From DASQEH01 sp035633755 (GTDB lineage: Bacteria; Actinomycetota; Actinomycetes; Propionibacteriales; Nocardioidaceae), in NCBI GenBank assembly GCA_035633755.1, contig DASQEH010000080.1:1-64000 (forward strand): a DNA stretch of 64,000 nucleotides. Direction: 5' to 3'. Each line of letters begins with the position of its first letter. Within the stretch, counting starts at the first letter, position 1. The notes under the pieces were generated by a model. It had not been told where the DNA came from and searched no databases. It worked only from the letters and a program-made list of their open reading frames with translations. Positions 56,323-63,921 of this stretch are shown piece after piece. The translations under genes were made by a program, and so were the position numbers.

Positions 56323-56943
56323 ATGGCGCGGTACTTCGACGTACACCCGGAGGATCCACAGCCGAGAAGCATCGCTCAGGTCACGGCGCTCCTCCGCGAT
56401 GATGCGTTGATCGCCTACCCCACGGACTCGTGTTACGCCCTGGGCTTTCAGCTCGGCAACGCGGCCGGCGGTGAGCGCATCCGGGGAATCCGGTCGCTCG
56501 ACGACAAGCATCACTTCACCTTGGTGTGCGCGGACTTCGGGCAGCTCGGTCAGCTCGTGCAGCTGGACAACGCGGCCTTTCGCGCCATCAAGGCGGCGAC
56601 TCCCGGCCCGTACACGTTCATCCTTCCGGCGACCTCGGAGGTGCCCCGCCGGTTGTCGCACCCGAAGAAGCGCACCGTCGGCGTCCGCATCCCTGACCAT
56701 CCGGTGGTACGTGCGCTGCTCCGCTCGCTCGGGGAACCCCTGGTGTCCAGCACTTTGCTACTGCCTGACGCCGAAGATCCGATGACTGACGGCTGGAGCA
56801 TCAAAGAGGAGCTCGACCACCTGATCGATGCGGTGGTGGATGCCGGTGACTGTGGGACCGATCCCACCACGGTCGTGGACTGGTCGCAGGGCCACCCCGA
56901 GGTGGTTCGGGTGGGTGCCGGAGACCCAGCACGCTTCCACTAG
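56323..56943 (+). CDS. Sua5/YciO/YrdC-family protein (YciO-like)
   Basis: 206 residues of the Sua5/YciO/YrdC fold that makes threonylcarbamoyl-adenylate for tRNA t6A, or a paralogue of it. IAYPTDSCYALGFQLG, SLDDKHHFTLVCADF, AATPGPYTFILPAT, KKRTVGVRIPDHPVV and PLVSSTLLLP follow the family. The DSCYALG variant (instead of the usual T-Y-G-L core) and the order of blocks point to the YciO subgroup, whose exact role is uncertain. TAGGCT (56311-56316) ends 6 nt before the ATG: leaderless. Confidence 0.85.
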   Translation: MARYFDVHPEDPQPRSIAQVTALLRDDALIAYPTDSCYALGFQLGNAAGGERIRGIRSLDDKHHFTLVCADFGQLGQLVQLDNAAFRAIKAATPGPYTFILPATSEVPRRLSHPKKRTVGVRIPDHPVVRALLRSLGEPLVSSTLLLPDAEDPMTDGWSIKEELDHLIDAVVDAGDCGTDPTTVVDWSQGHPEVVRVGAGDPARFH

Positions 56944-56999
56944 GGGGGCTGCTGCCGGCGAGAGCTGCTTTCTTCGGCCGCGGCCTGGTGGCTATTCCG

Positions 57000-57743
57000 T
57001 CACCGCGAGACGTAGACCGTGTTGGCCGACACGCCTCCCGTCAAGGGGTTCGGGAAGCGCACCACGTGAGCCTGCGTCTCGTCGAAGACCTTGCTGAGCA
57101 CCGCGGTGAACTCGGCGTCCGGAGGGTCGTCGGACCACAGAGCGAACACGCCGTCGTCATGAAGGTGCTCAGTGAGCCTACGCAGGCCGCTCGGTGTGTA
57201 GAACGCGGCGTGGCGGGGATGCAAGTGGTGACGTGGAGAGTGGTCGATGTCGACGAGGATCGCGTGGAACTGCTCATGGGGGGCACGGCGGAGACCGTCG
57301 GTCGCCAACAGCTCGAAGAAGTCCCCGTTGACAAGCCGGGTCCGTGGATCCGCTGCCAACCCCGCGGTGTCCGGGAGGAGCCCCTGCTCATGCCACCGGA
57401 TCACCTCACCGAGCGCTTCGACGACGGTGAGGGAACCTACGTCATCCGCCTCGAGGACGGCCCGCGCGGTGTACCCGAGGCCGAGCCCGCCCACGGCGAC
57501 ATCGAGGTCGGGGCCCCTCACCGCAGCCAAACCGAGGTGCGCGAGCGCGATCTCGGCAACGGTGAACAGGCTCGACATGAGGAACTCATCGTCCAGCTTC
57601 ACTTCGTAGACGTCGACCTTGAGCGACGGCTCCAGGCGTCGGCGAAGGGTGATGACCCCCAGAGGGGTGTCGGCCCACGCGAGTTCCTCGAGTCGTGCAC
57701 TCAAGCGTCCCTCCTCGACGTTGCGCAAAGTTCCGGGTGTCAC
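57000..57743 (-). CDS. Spermidine-synthase-like protein, soluble
   Basis: 247 residues with a Rossmann methyltransferase/aminopropyltransferase core: DVAVGGLGLGYTARAVLEAD (SAM-type glycine motif), SLTVVEALGEVIRWHEQGL (acidic strand end) and HAILVDIDHSPRHHL. The N-terminal 70 residues have the beta-strand pattern of polyamine synthases (GVITLRRRLEPSLKVDVYEVKLDDEFLM contains two strands). Putrescine synthesis is not seen nearby, so the substrate is open. GTG start at 57743. Divergent from the racemase gene across a 9-bp inverted repeat. Confidence 0.75.
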   Translation of the reverse strand: MTPGTLRNVEEGRLSARLEELAWADTPLGVITLRRRLEPSLKVDVYEVKLDDEFLMSSLFTVAEIALAHLGLAAVRGPDLDVAVGGLGLGYTARAVLEADDVGSLTVVEALGEVIRWHEQGLLPDTAGLAADPRTRLVNGDFFELLATDGLRRAPHEQFHAILVDIDHSPRHHLHPRHAAFYTPSGLRRLTEHLHDDGVFALWSDDPPDAEFTAVLSKVFDETQAHVVRFPNPLTGGVSANTVYVSR

Positions 57744-57783
57744 GACACCGTAAGGCTGAGCCGTACTGCCCCGCTACGGTGTC
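57744..57783. promoter_or_regulatory. 9-bp inverted repeat in the divergent promoter of the spermidine-synthase-like and racemase genes
   Basis: GACACCGTA (57744-57752) and TACGGTGTC (57775-57783) are perfect inverse complements 22 nt apart. Each contains TACGGT read outward, so they could be mirror-image -10 boxes or an operator pair. Confidence 0.5.
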
Positions 57784-57807
57784 CGACGGATCGGAAAGGG
57801 GTCATGC

Positions 57808-58497
57808 ATGCGACGGATCGGGCTCATCGGGGGCATGAGCTGGGAGAGCACGGCTGAGTACTACCGATTGTTGAACCAAGGGGTTCGCAAACGCTTGGGA
57901 GGGCTGCATTCGGCCGAGTGTCTTGTGTACTCGGTTGACTTCGCAAGCATCGAGGTGCTGCAAGTCAGGGGTGAGTGGGAAGAAGCCGGTGCCCAGTTGG
58001 CCTCGGCGGCCCGAACGCTCGAAGGAGCCGGAGCGGAGCTGCTCCTCCTCTGCACGAACACGATGCACATCGTGGCCGAGCAGGTGCAGGACGCTGTGGG
58101 GGTCCCTCTGCTGCATCTGGCCGACGTCACCGCGGCAGCCGTCACGCAAAGTGGGCGCCAGACCGTTGGGCTGCTCGGCACGGCGTTCACCATGGACCAG
58201 GCGTACTACCGTGAGCGGTTGGAGTCTCACGGGCTCACCGTTCTCGTGCCTGAGCCCGGCGACCGCCAGTTGATCCATCGGGTGATCTACGACGAGCTCT
58301 GTGTCGGCATCGTCGCGGACAGCTCCCGTGAGGCCTACCTCGAGGTCATCGACCGACTCACGGAGGGTGGGGCGCAGGGCGTGATACTCGGCTGCACCGA
58401 GATCGAGCTGCTCGTTGACCAGTCGCACACCGACGTGGCCATCTTCCCGACCACCACGCTGCATGTGGAGGCGGCGCTCGACATGGCCCTCAGCTGA
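57808..58497 (+). CDS. Aspartate/glutamate racemase family protein
   Basis: 229-residue cofactor-independent racemase. IGLIGGMSWESTAEYYRLLN is the aspartate-racemase N-terminus. The two catalytic cysteines are Cys82 in LLLCTNTMHI and Cys196 in GVILGCTEIELLV, both present, so it should be active. Likely interconverts L- and D-aspartate or a similar acidic amino acid. ATG 57808 with AAAGGGG upstream. The next gene starts 77 nt downstream but has its own leaderless promoter. Confidence 0.9.
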   Translation: MRRIGLIGGMSWESTAEYYRLLNQGVRKRLGGLHSAECLVYSVDFASIEVLQVRGEWEEAGAQLASAARTLEGAGAELLLLCTNTMHIVAEQVQDAVGVPLLHLADVTAAAVTQSGRQTVGLLGTAFTMDQAYYRERLESHGLTVLVPEPGDRQLIHRVIYDELCVGIVADSSREAYLEVIDRLTEGGAQGVILGCTEIELLVDQSHTDVAIFPTTTLHVEAALDMALS

Positions 58498-58573
58498 GGT
58501 CCCCCACCAGCGCATCTCCGAGCCGCTGGCCGTCACCGGCGCGACGCCGGTGAGGCACCCCTACGATTCGACC

Positions 58574-59968
58574 ATGACCGACGGCACCCGTTCACCGTTC
58601 GATGCACCGATTGCCGAGATGCGGCAGATGGGGTCTGAGGTCGTCGAGCTGGTGACCCGATTCATCGACGATCGCTATTCGGCTCCGTCCGCCGACTACT
58701 CGGGGCTAGAGGATCTGCTCTCGTCGCTGTCCGAGCCACCTGGCCACAACGGGGTCGCTCTCACCGAGCTGCTGGCTCGGGTGGAGACGGCAGCCGGCAA
58801 AGGGTTCGACACGGCCAATCCTGGCTTCGCCGCCTACATCCCGGGAGGCGGCCTGTACTCGGCTGCCCTGGCCGACTTCATCGCCTGCTGCGTGAACCGC
58901 TACACGGGCATCGCCAACCCGGCGCCCGCCCTGGTCCAGATGGAGGCCAGCGTGCTGCGGTGGTTGTGCGACGTCTTCGGGCTGCCGAGCACGTCGCAGG
59001 GGGTGCTGACGCCGGGCGGTTCCATGGCCAACCTGTCCGCGATCGTGACGGCGCGTACAGCGAACCTGGGCGAGCAGTTCCTCGACGGGGTGATGTACAC
59101 GTCAGAGGAAGCTCACCACTCCATCGTGAAGTCGGCCCGCTTCGCCGGGCTTCCCAGCGACGCCGTGCGCGTCGTCGGCACCGATGACGCCCTGCGGTTG
59201 GACGTCGAGGCGCTACGTGTGGCGGTGCGCGAAGACCGCAGCCGTGGTCGTCGGCCGTTCATGGTCGTCGCGAGTGCCGGCACCATCAACACAGGAGCGG
59301 TCGACCCGCTCGCGCAGGTGGCGGCTGTTGCCGCCGAGGAGGAGCTGTGGTTCCACGTCGACGGGGCCTATGGCGCGTTCTTCAACCTCACCGCGCGGGG
59401 TCGCGCGGCTCTGGACGGAATCGAGCGAGCGGACTCCATCACGCTGGATCCGCACAAAGGACTGTTCCTGCCGTACGGGACCGGCTGCCTGCTCGCGAGG
59501 GACGCCGGCGCTCTCCGTGCCGCGCATGAGGCGCATGCCGGGTACCTGCCGCGGCCGTCGGACGATGCGGGGCTTCCGGACTTCGCATCGTTCTCACCGG
59601 AGCTGACCCGGGACTTCCGGGGGCTGCGTCTGTGGCTGCCTCTGCACCTGCATGGCGTTGGCGCGTTCGAGCGCGCGCTCGACGACAAGCTGGACCTGGC
59701 TCGCTTCGTTCATGGCGAGCTGAGCCAGGTCTCGGCGTTGCACACCCCCTGGCCGCCCGAGTTGTCACTCGTCGCGTTCAAGCCGCGACACGGCACGAAC
59801 GAGGAGACCGAAGACCTCCTGAGACGAGTCAATTCGAGCGGCAGGGTGTGGCTGTCATCGGCTCCAGTACGCGGCGAGACCTATGTGCGGATGTGCATCC
59901 TCTCGCACCGGTCCACACCAGAAAGGGTCGATGAAGCGGTCGAGATCATCCGTGCTGCGGCGGCCTAG
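58574..59968 (+). CDS. Group II pyridoxal-phosphate-dependent decarboxylase
   Basis: 464-residue decarboxylase of the aromatic-amino-acid/glutamate decarboxylase fold. His181 in SEEAHHSIVKSA stacks on PLP; Asp263 in FHVDGAYGAF binds the ring nitrogen; Lys295 in LDPHKGLFLPYG forms the Schiff base. NPGFAAYIPGGGLYSAALAD and TPGGSMANLSAI are typical of the family. The substrate (aromatic amino acid, Dopa-like or other) cannot be fixed. TACGAT (58562-58567) ends 6 nt before the ATG: leaderless. The stop shares CTAG with the next, convergent gene. Confidence 0.9.
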   Translation: MTDGTRSPFDAPIAEMRQMGSEVVELVTRFIDDRYSAPSADYSGLEDLLSSLSEPPGHNGVALTELLARVETAAGKGFDTANPGFAAYIPGGGLYSAALADFIACCVNRYTGIANPAPALVQMEASVLRWLCDVFGLPSTSQGVLTPGGSMANLSAIVTARTANLGEQFLDGVMYTSEEAHHSIVKSARFAGLPSDAVRVVGTDDALRLDVEALRVAVREDRSRGRRPFMVVASAGTINTGAVDPLAQVAAVAAEEELWFHVDGAYGAFFNLTARGRAALDGIERADSITLDPHKGLFLPYGTGCLLARDAGALRAAHEAHAGYLPRPSDDAGLPDFASFSPELTRDFRGLRLWLPLHLHGVGAFERALDDKLDLARFVHGELSQVSALHTPWPPELSLVAFKPRHGTNEETEDLLRRVNSSGRVWLSSAPVRGETYVRMCILSHRSTPERVDEAVEIIRAAAA

Positions 59969-60456
59969 CTGAGCTTGGTGACGTCCCGGTACCGCTGGCT
60001 GGAGGCGAAGGATGAGCTGCCGCCCTCTTGGAAGTCCGCCGGCTTGTTGCCGGTCAGCAGGCAGAACTGCACGTAGGAGCGGTGCTTTGCCCGTACGCGT
60101 CCGGTGCCCCCCTCGGTTGGCTCCAACCGGAAGATTCTCGTGTGCCGCACGCCGTCGCACTTGAGCTTGTTGTCCCAGGTGCGCTGGTACCACGAGCGTG
60201 CCATGGCGCCGCTGCCCTCTTGCGTGAGGTCGCCCTTCCCCTGCTTGGACGAGACCCACAGGTGCGACAGCCGACCAGTGCACCGATAGGTCCCCGACAC
60301 CAGAGGTTGACCGTTGACCAGGTAGACCTTGCTGACGCTGATCACCTTGGCTGTGGGGGTAGGCGGCCTCACTGTCTCGGCATCGGCAGCGGGGGCGCCG
60401 GTAGTGCCCAGGACCAGCGCTGCCATAGCGCCCGCCAATGTCAACTTCTTTCGCAT
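59965..60456 (-). CDS. Small secreted protein of unknown function
   Basis: 163 residues with a clear signal peptide, MRKKLTLAGAMAALVLGTTG, cleaved near Ala-Asp-Ala (about 25). The mature part has three Cys (YRCTG, LKCDG, VQFCLL), many Trp/Tyr/Arg and no recognised domain. Start: GAAAGGA 5 nt before ATG 60456; the in-frame ATG 60489 would put 11 polar residues before the signal and is rejected. A TTGACG box lies about 80 nt upstream on this strand. Probably an exported Cys-bridged protein. Confidence 0.72.
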   Translation of the reverse strand: MRKKLTLAGAMAALVLGTTGAPAADAETVRPPTPTAKVISVSKVYLVNGQPLVSGTYRCTGRLSHLWVSSKQGKGDLTQEGSGAMARSWYQRTWDNKLKCDGVRHTRIFRLEPTEGGTGRVRAKHRSYVQFCLLTGNKPADFQEGGSSSFASSQRYRDVTKLS

Positions 60457-60634
60457 GACATTCCTTTCTCTCAAAGGGTCCGCATTCATGCATATCGGTT
60501 GAGCCCACTAATGGCAAGACGTTGTCCCGTCAATACGGGCTATTACTGAGCAGCCGATTCCTTTTGGCTCCTGATGGGCCCTGGCGAGGGGGTCGTCAGC
60601 GCAGGCGTGGCTGAGCCAGCCGTGCGTCGCACGG

Positions 60635-61186
60635 TCAGGCGGGCGTCGAACTGGCCAGAGCCTTGCGGTACTGCCGCGTCGTGAGTGCGAACCAGCGGTG
60701 CGTGATTCCTTCATCCGTCATGCCGAGCCGCATGGCAAGGGCCTGTGAGCGCGTATTGTCGAGATCGGTCAACGCAAGTACCTCTCGAAGACCGGCCCGC
60801 GCGGCAACTTCCAGGAGGGCACCAGCCGCCTCGCTTGCTATCCCGCGGCCCTGGTGTTCTGGATGCAGGTGCCAGCCAACCTCGACCTCGTTGGTGGGAC
60901 CCGTGGCGTCGTGGAGCGGGAGAAGCAGGACGGTTCCCACCGGCCTCGTGTCCTGCAGCGCCTCGGCGACGGCCCAAAGACCCATGGGGGGATCCAGCTC
61001 CGCCTGACGGCCGCGCCACCGCCGGATACGCTCCAGCGCCTGTTCCGGCGTCGTCACCGGCAGGCGAGGGTGGGGTCCGAGCCACCGTACGACTTCGTCC
61101 CGCCCGTAGATATCGAGGAATGCCAGCAGGTCGTCCTCGCGCCATTGACGCAGGACCAGTCGGGATGTCCTCAACAGCTCATCCAC
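60635..61186 (-). CDS. GNAT-family N-acetyltransferase (RimJ/RimL type)
   Basis: 183 residues. RTSRLVLRQWREDDLLAFLD and the acetyl-CoA loop GWHLHPEHQGRGIASEAAGALL are the RimJ/RimL-like GNAT pattern; TDLDNTRSQALAMRLGMTDEG is motif B. Could acetylate a protein N-terminus, amino acid or drug. GTG 61186 has TAGCGT 6 nt upstream on its strand (61198-61193): leaderless. The 145-bp gap behind it holds a weak hairpin CCCGT-CAAT-ACGGG at 60526-60539. Confidence 0.88.
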   Translation of the reverse strand: MDELLRTSRLVLRQWREDDLLAFLDIYGRDEVVRWLGPHPRLPVTTPEQALERIRRWRGRQAELDPPMGLWAVAEALQDTRPVGTVLLLPLHDATGPTNEVEVGWHLHPEHQGRGIASEAAGALLEVAARAGLREVLALTDLDNTRSQALAMRLGMTDEGITHRWFALTTRQYRKALASSTPA

Positions 61187-61388
61187 GGGGCAACGCTAGG
61201 ACAAGGGCACACGCGGGCGAGGCCGACCCCCGGGGCACTGGTCGTACTGCTATCCCAGTCGGGCCCTGTGAGCCAGGGAGGCGGGCCTGGTCACCGCCGG
61301 ATCTGCTCGCACATGGAGGCCGGCGTGTTCACCTTGCCCCGAGCGACCCGGAGGATCGTCCGGCCTCGCGAGGCGGCAGGCTGGCGTC

Positions 61389-62321
61389 ATGACCACCACT
61401 CAGCTCCGGGCACAGTTCGACGCCCACGTGACCTTCTCCAACGGCGGACATCTGCACACCGAAGGGTTCCGGATCGACGTACCCAGCCCCTCCGTCACGG
61501 AGGATGATGTCGGCGCGCTCTTCGTGGCGTCCTTGGGCCTGCTGATGGTCCAGCGCATACAGGTGGAGCGACTGTCCCTGGTGGCCGAGCCACACAAGGG
61601 GACCCGCGCCGGTCCCAGTGACCGAGCAACGGCTGGTGTCGGTGCCCAGGCATGGCGCTGGGTCGAGCTCAACCACGTCATCTCCCAGGGCATGGTGACC
61701 TACCCCGGCTTGCCCGCCCCCGAGATCACACCGCACCTGACGCGTGAGGCCTCCCGTCAGGTGTACGCGCCGGGTACCGAGTTCGCTATCGACCGGATCA
61801 GCATGGTCGGCAACACCGGTACGTACCTCGACAGCCCATTCCACCGCTACGGCGACGGTGCCGACCTTGCCGGACTGCCCCTGGACAAGCTGGCAGACCT
61901 TCCAACCGTCGTCGCCCGCACGGTGGGGAGCGGCACACGCGCCGTGGACGTCGGTGCCATGGCCGCCCTGGAGGTCGCGGACAGGGCTGTGCTGCTGCAC
62001 ACCGGAGGTGACCGCCATTGGGGCACCCCGGCGTACACGCACGATGCGCCCTACCTCACCGAGGCAGCGGCCCGGTGGCTCGTCGAGCACGGAGCGCGTC
62101 TGGTTGGCATCGACGCGGTCAACATCGACGACGCCGCCGGTGGGGGTGACAGACCCGCACACAGCGTCCTCCTCGCGGCGGGCGTTCCTGTCGTGGAACA
62201 CCTGACCGGGTTGGATCAAGTGCCGCCGCACGGTGCTCGCTTCACGGCCGCGCCCCCGCGAGTTGCCGGCTTCGGTACCTTCCCGGTCCGTGCCTACGCA
62301 GCGATACCCAGTACCGGTTGA
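61389..62321 (+). CDS. Cyclase-family (kynurenine formamidase-like) protein with altered metal motif
   Basis: 310 residues. A short N-terminal part (1-70: HVTFSNGGHLHTEGFRIDVP, LFVASLGLLMV) has no clear family. Residues 88-305 are the cyclase/arylformamidase fold (WVELNHVISQGMVTYPGLPAP, GIDAVNIDDA, VPVVEHLTGLDQVP). The usual zinc motif H-x-G-T-H-x-D is here N142-T-G-T-Y146-L-D148, so two of three metal ligands differ. Either another metal mode or a non-hydrolytic role is possible. CAGGCT ends 6 nt before the ATG. Confidence 0.82.
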   Translation: MTTTQLRAQFDAHVTFSNGGHLHTEGFRIDVPSPSVTEDDVGALFVASLGLLMVQRIQVERLSLVAEPHKGTRAGPSDRATAGVGAQAWRWVELNHVISQGMVTYPGLPAPEITPHLTREASRQVYAPGTEFAIDRISMVGNTGTYLDSPFHRYGDGADLAGLPLDKLADLPTVVARTVGSGTRAVDVGAMAALEVADRAVLLHTGGDRHWGTPAYTHDAPYLTEAAARWLVEHGARLVGIDAVNIDDAAGGGDRPAHSVLLAAGVPVVEHLTGLDQVPPHGARFTAAPPRVAGFGTFPVRAYAAIPSTG

Positions 62322-62487
62322 GCTCCCGTCAGGCGTCTTGCAGCGACCTCGTGGACATGGCGTCCTGGCCGCAGGAGGGCGAACCGGATCCAAGGGATAC
62401 CCAGTATTGCTCGTGAGCCCGAGCTGCTCGCGTGGTCGTCACGGAGAGTTCGTTCGGTGCTGACGTCTTCGCGGCAGACTGGTGCCC

Positions 62488-63003
62488 GTGAGGGCGTTCG
62501 TGCTGGTCGGCGGCTGGCCGGGTTCCGGAAAGACGACTCTGGCTAGTGCCCTCGCAGCGCAGCTGGGAGTCGCCTTCCTGTCCAAGGACGAGGTCAAGGA
62601 AGCCCTGATGGACCGCCTCGGGGCTCCCGCCACCGTTGAGGATTCCCGGGAACTCGGCAGCGCCGCTGTGACGGCACTGCTTCGAGTGGCGCGGGGCTGC
62701 CCCGGAGCAGTCATCGACAGCACGTGGTATCCCTACACGCTCCCACTGGTTCGCGACCTCCCTGGGCCGCTCGTCGAGGTTCGGTGCCGGGTCCGCATCG
62801 AGGTAGCCCGCGAGCGTTACCGAAGTCGGATCCGCGATGAGCGGCATCTGGACCGGCTGCGCACCGAGACCGAACTGTGGGGGACGGAGGTTCCTCCGTT
62901 GGGCGTTGGTCCACTGATGGTGGTGAATACGGAAGAACCGGTCGACGTTGCTGCCCTCGCCGACGTCGTCAAGGCAACGGTCATAGATGCACCGGAGCGG
63001 TGA
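62488..63003 (+). CDS. Small P-loop kinase-like protein
   Basis: 171 residues. Walker A GGWPGSGKTTLASALA at the N-terminus; KDEVKEALMDRLG and IDSTWYPYTLP after it; a short Arg-rich lid region (RERYRSRIRDERHLDRLRTE). The pattern is that of small-molecule kinases of the AAA_33/zeta-like type, for example chloramphenicol- or gluconate-kinase-like; substrate unknown. Start: GTG 62488, because CAGACT (62475-62480) ends 7 nt upstream; the in-frame GTG 62482 would lie too close to it. Confidence 0.78.
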   Translation: MRAFVLVGGWPGSGKTTLASALAAQLGVAFLSKDEVKEALMDRLGAPATVEDSRELGSAAVTALLRVARGCPGAVIDSTWYPYTLPLVRDLPGPLVEVRCRVRIEVARERYRSRIRDERHLDRLRTETELWGTEVPPLGVGPLMVVNTEEPVDVAALADVVKATVIDAPER

Positions 63004-63032
63004 CGCGTACGCACGTCGGACTGCTCCGCGGC

Positions 63033-63761
63033 TCAGCCGTCGCCGATGGTCAGCAGTACAACCTCGTCGATGGCGACAACGGTGCCTGCAGGCGGCTCAG
63101 TACCGGTGGCGTAATGAGGGAAGTTGACGTCGGGTGACTCGCTCTCGAGACCCACGGCGGCCACTACCTGTTGGGCCTCGTCCACCGACATCCCGTATTC
63201 GACGAAGGGCACCGTGGTATAGCCGGTAGGCAGGATGGCAAGGGACTCCCGAAACGCTGCCAGAAGGGCTGTCGGCGCCCCGCGTCCCTTGGGCACCCGC
63301 AACGTGAACGTGGCCTGTTCGCTCGGGACCACGAGGCTCATGGCGCAGAGTCGGTCCTCTGGGGTACGACACGTTGGGGCGCTCCAACGTACGTCGACTC
63401 CGTCGACTTTCCCTGATTTCGTGGTGGTACGGGTGACCTTGCCGCTTGGCGGCACGTCCGAACCGGCGATCTCGAGCGACGCGATGCCCGCATGGTCGAT
63501 GAGGCAGGACCGTCCGCTCCGGTCGGCTACGTACATGGTGTCTCTCGTTGTCTGGCCGCAGTGGGTCTCCTGTATTGCCCACGTCTGCGGCACCGCCACA
63601 ACGGCGCGTCCCCGGCCAACCAGACGCATGCCGGTTGGGGGCTCGGGGGCTGCGGATGGCGTACTACGAGCCTCGTCCGGTGGCTGCACCTGCGGAGTCT
63701 GCCCGCATGCAGCGAGCACCAGCAGGGCAAGAACGGATGCTGCCGCTGATCGCACCCGCAT
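63033..63761 (-). CDS. Lipoprotein with C-terminal PASTA-like domain
   Basis: 242 residues. Signal peptide with lipobox VLAAC; the lipidated Cys would be Cys19. A Pro/Ser/Thr linker to about residue 43 is followed by a domain with three further Cys (ETHCGQ, RSCLID, PTCRTPEDRLC) of unknown type. Residues 182-242 look like a single PASTA repeat (VPFVEYGMSVDEAQQVVAAV, EPPAGTVVAIDEVVLLTIGDG). PASTA repeats are usually in peptidoglycan-binding kinases and PBPs, so this may be a wall-sensing lipoprotein. ATG 63761 with AAGGAGGG 6 nt upstream. Confidence 0.82.
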   Translation of the reverse strand: MRVRSAAASVLALLVLAACGQTPQVQPPDEARSTPSAAPEPPTGMRLVGRGRAVVAVPQTWAIQETHCGQTTRDTMYVADRSGRSCLIDHAGIASLEIAGSDVPPSGKVTRTTTKSGKVDGVDVRWSAPTCRTPEDRLCAMSLVVPSEQATFTLRVPKGRGAPTALLAAFRESLAILPTGYTTVPFVEYGMSVDEAQQVVAAVGLESESPDVNFPHYATGTEPPAGTVVAIDEVVLLTIGDG

Positions 63762-63921
63762 GCGCGTCCCTCCTTGCCGTCCGCCATGTGACGCGGCTAT
63801 GCCGCTGGCGGTTCCGTCGGGTGAGCGGCCAATCGACGCAGCGCCAGGTCGACACGCGGCACCACGGTCGCGGCTCTTCCTTCACTTCACAGCCAGGCGA
63901 TGCCTATCGGACACTGTCCAG

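Noticed and set aside
57000..57743. A polyamine pathway formed by the two spermidine-synthase-like proteins
   Set aside because: They are 50 kb apart, differ in architecture (one membrane-embedded), and no ornithine/arginine decarboxylase or SAM decarboxylase is recognisable; the PLP decarboxylase nearby belongs to another family.
60526..60539. Hairpin CCCGT-CAAT-ACGGG as terminator
   Set aside because: Only 5 bp, lies upstream of the secreted-protein gene rather than after any stop codon close by, and no T-run follows in a useful direction.
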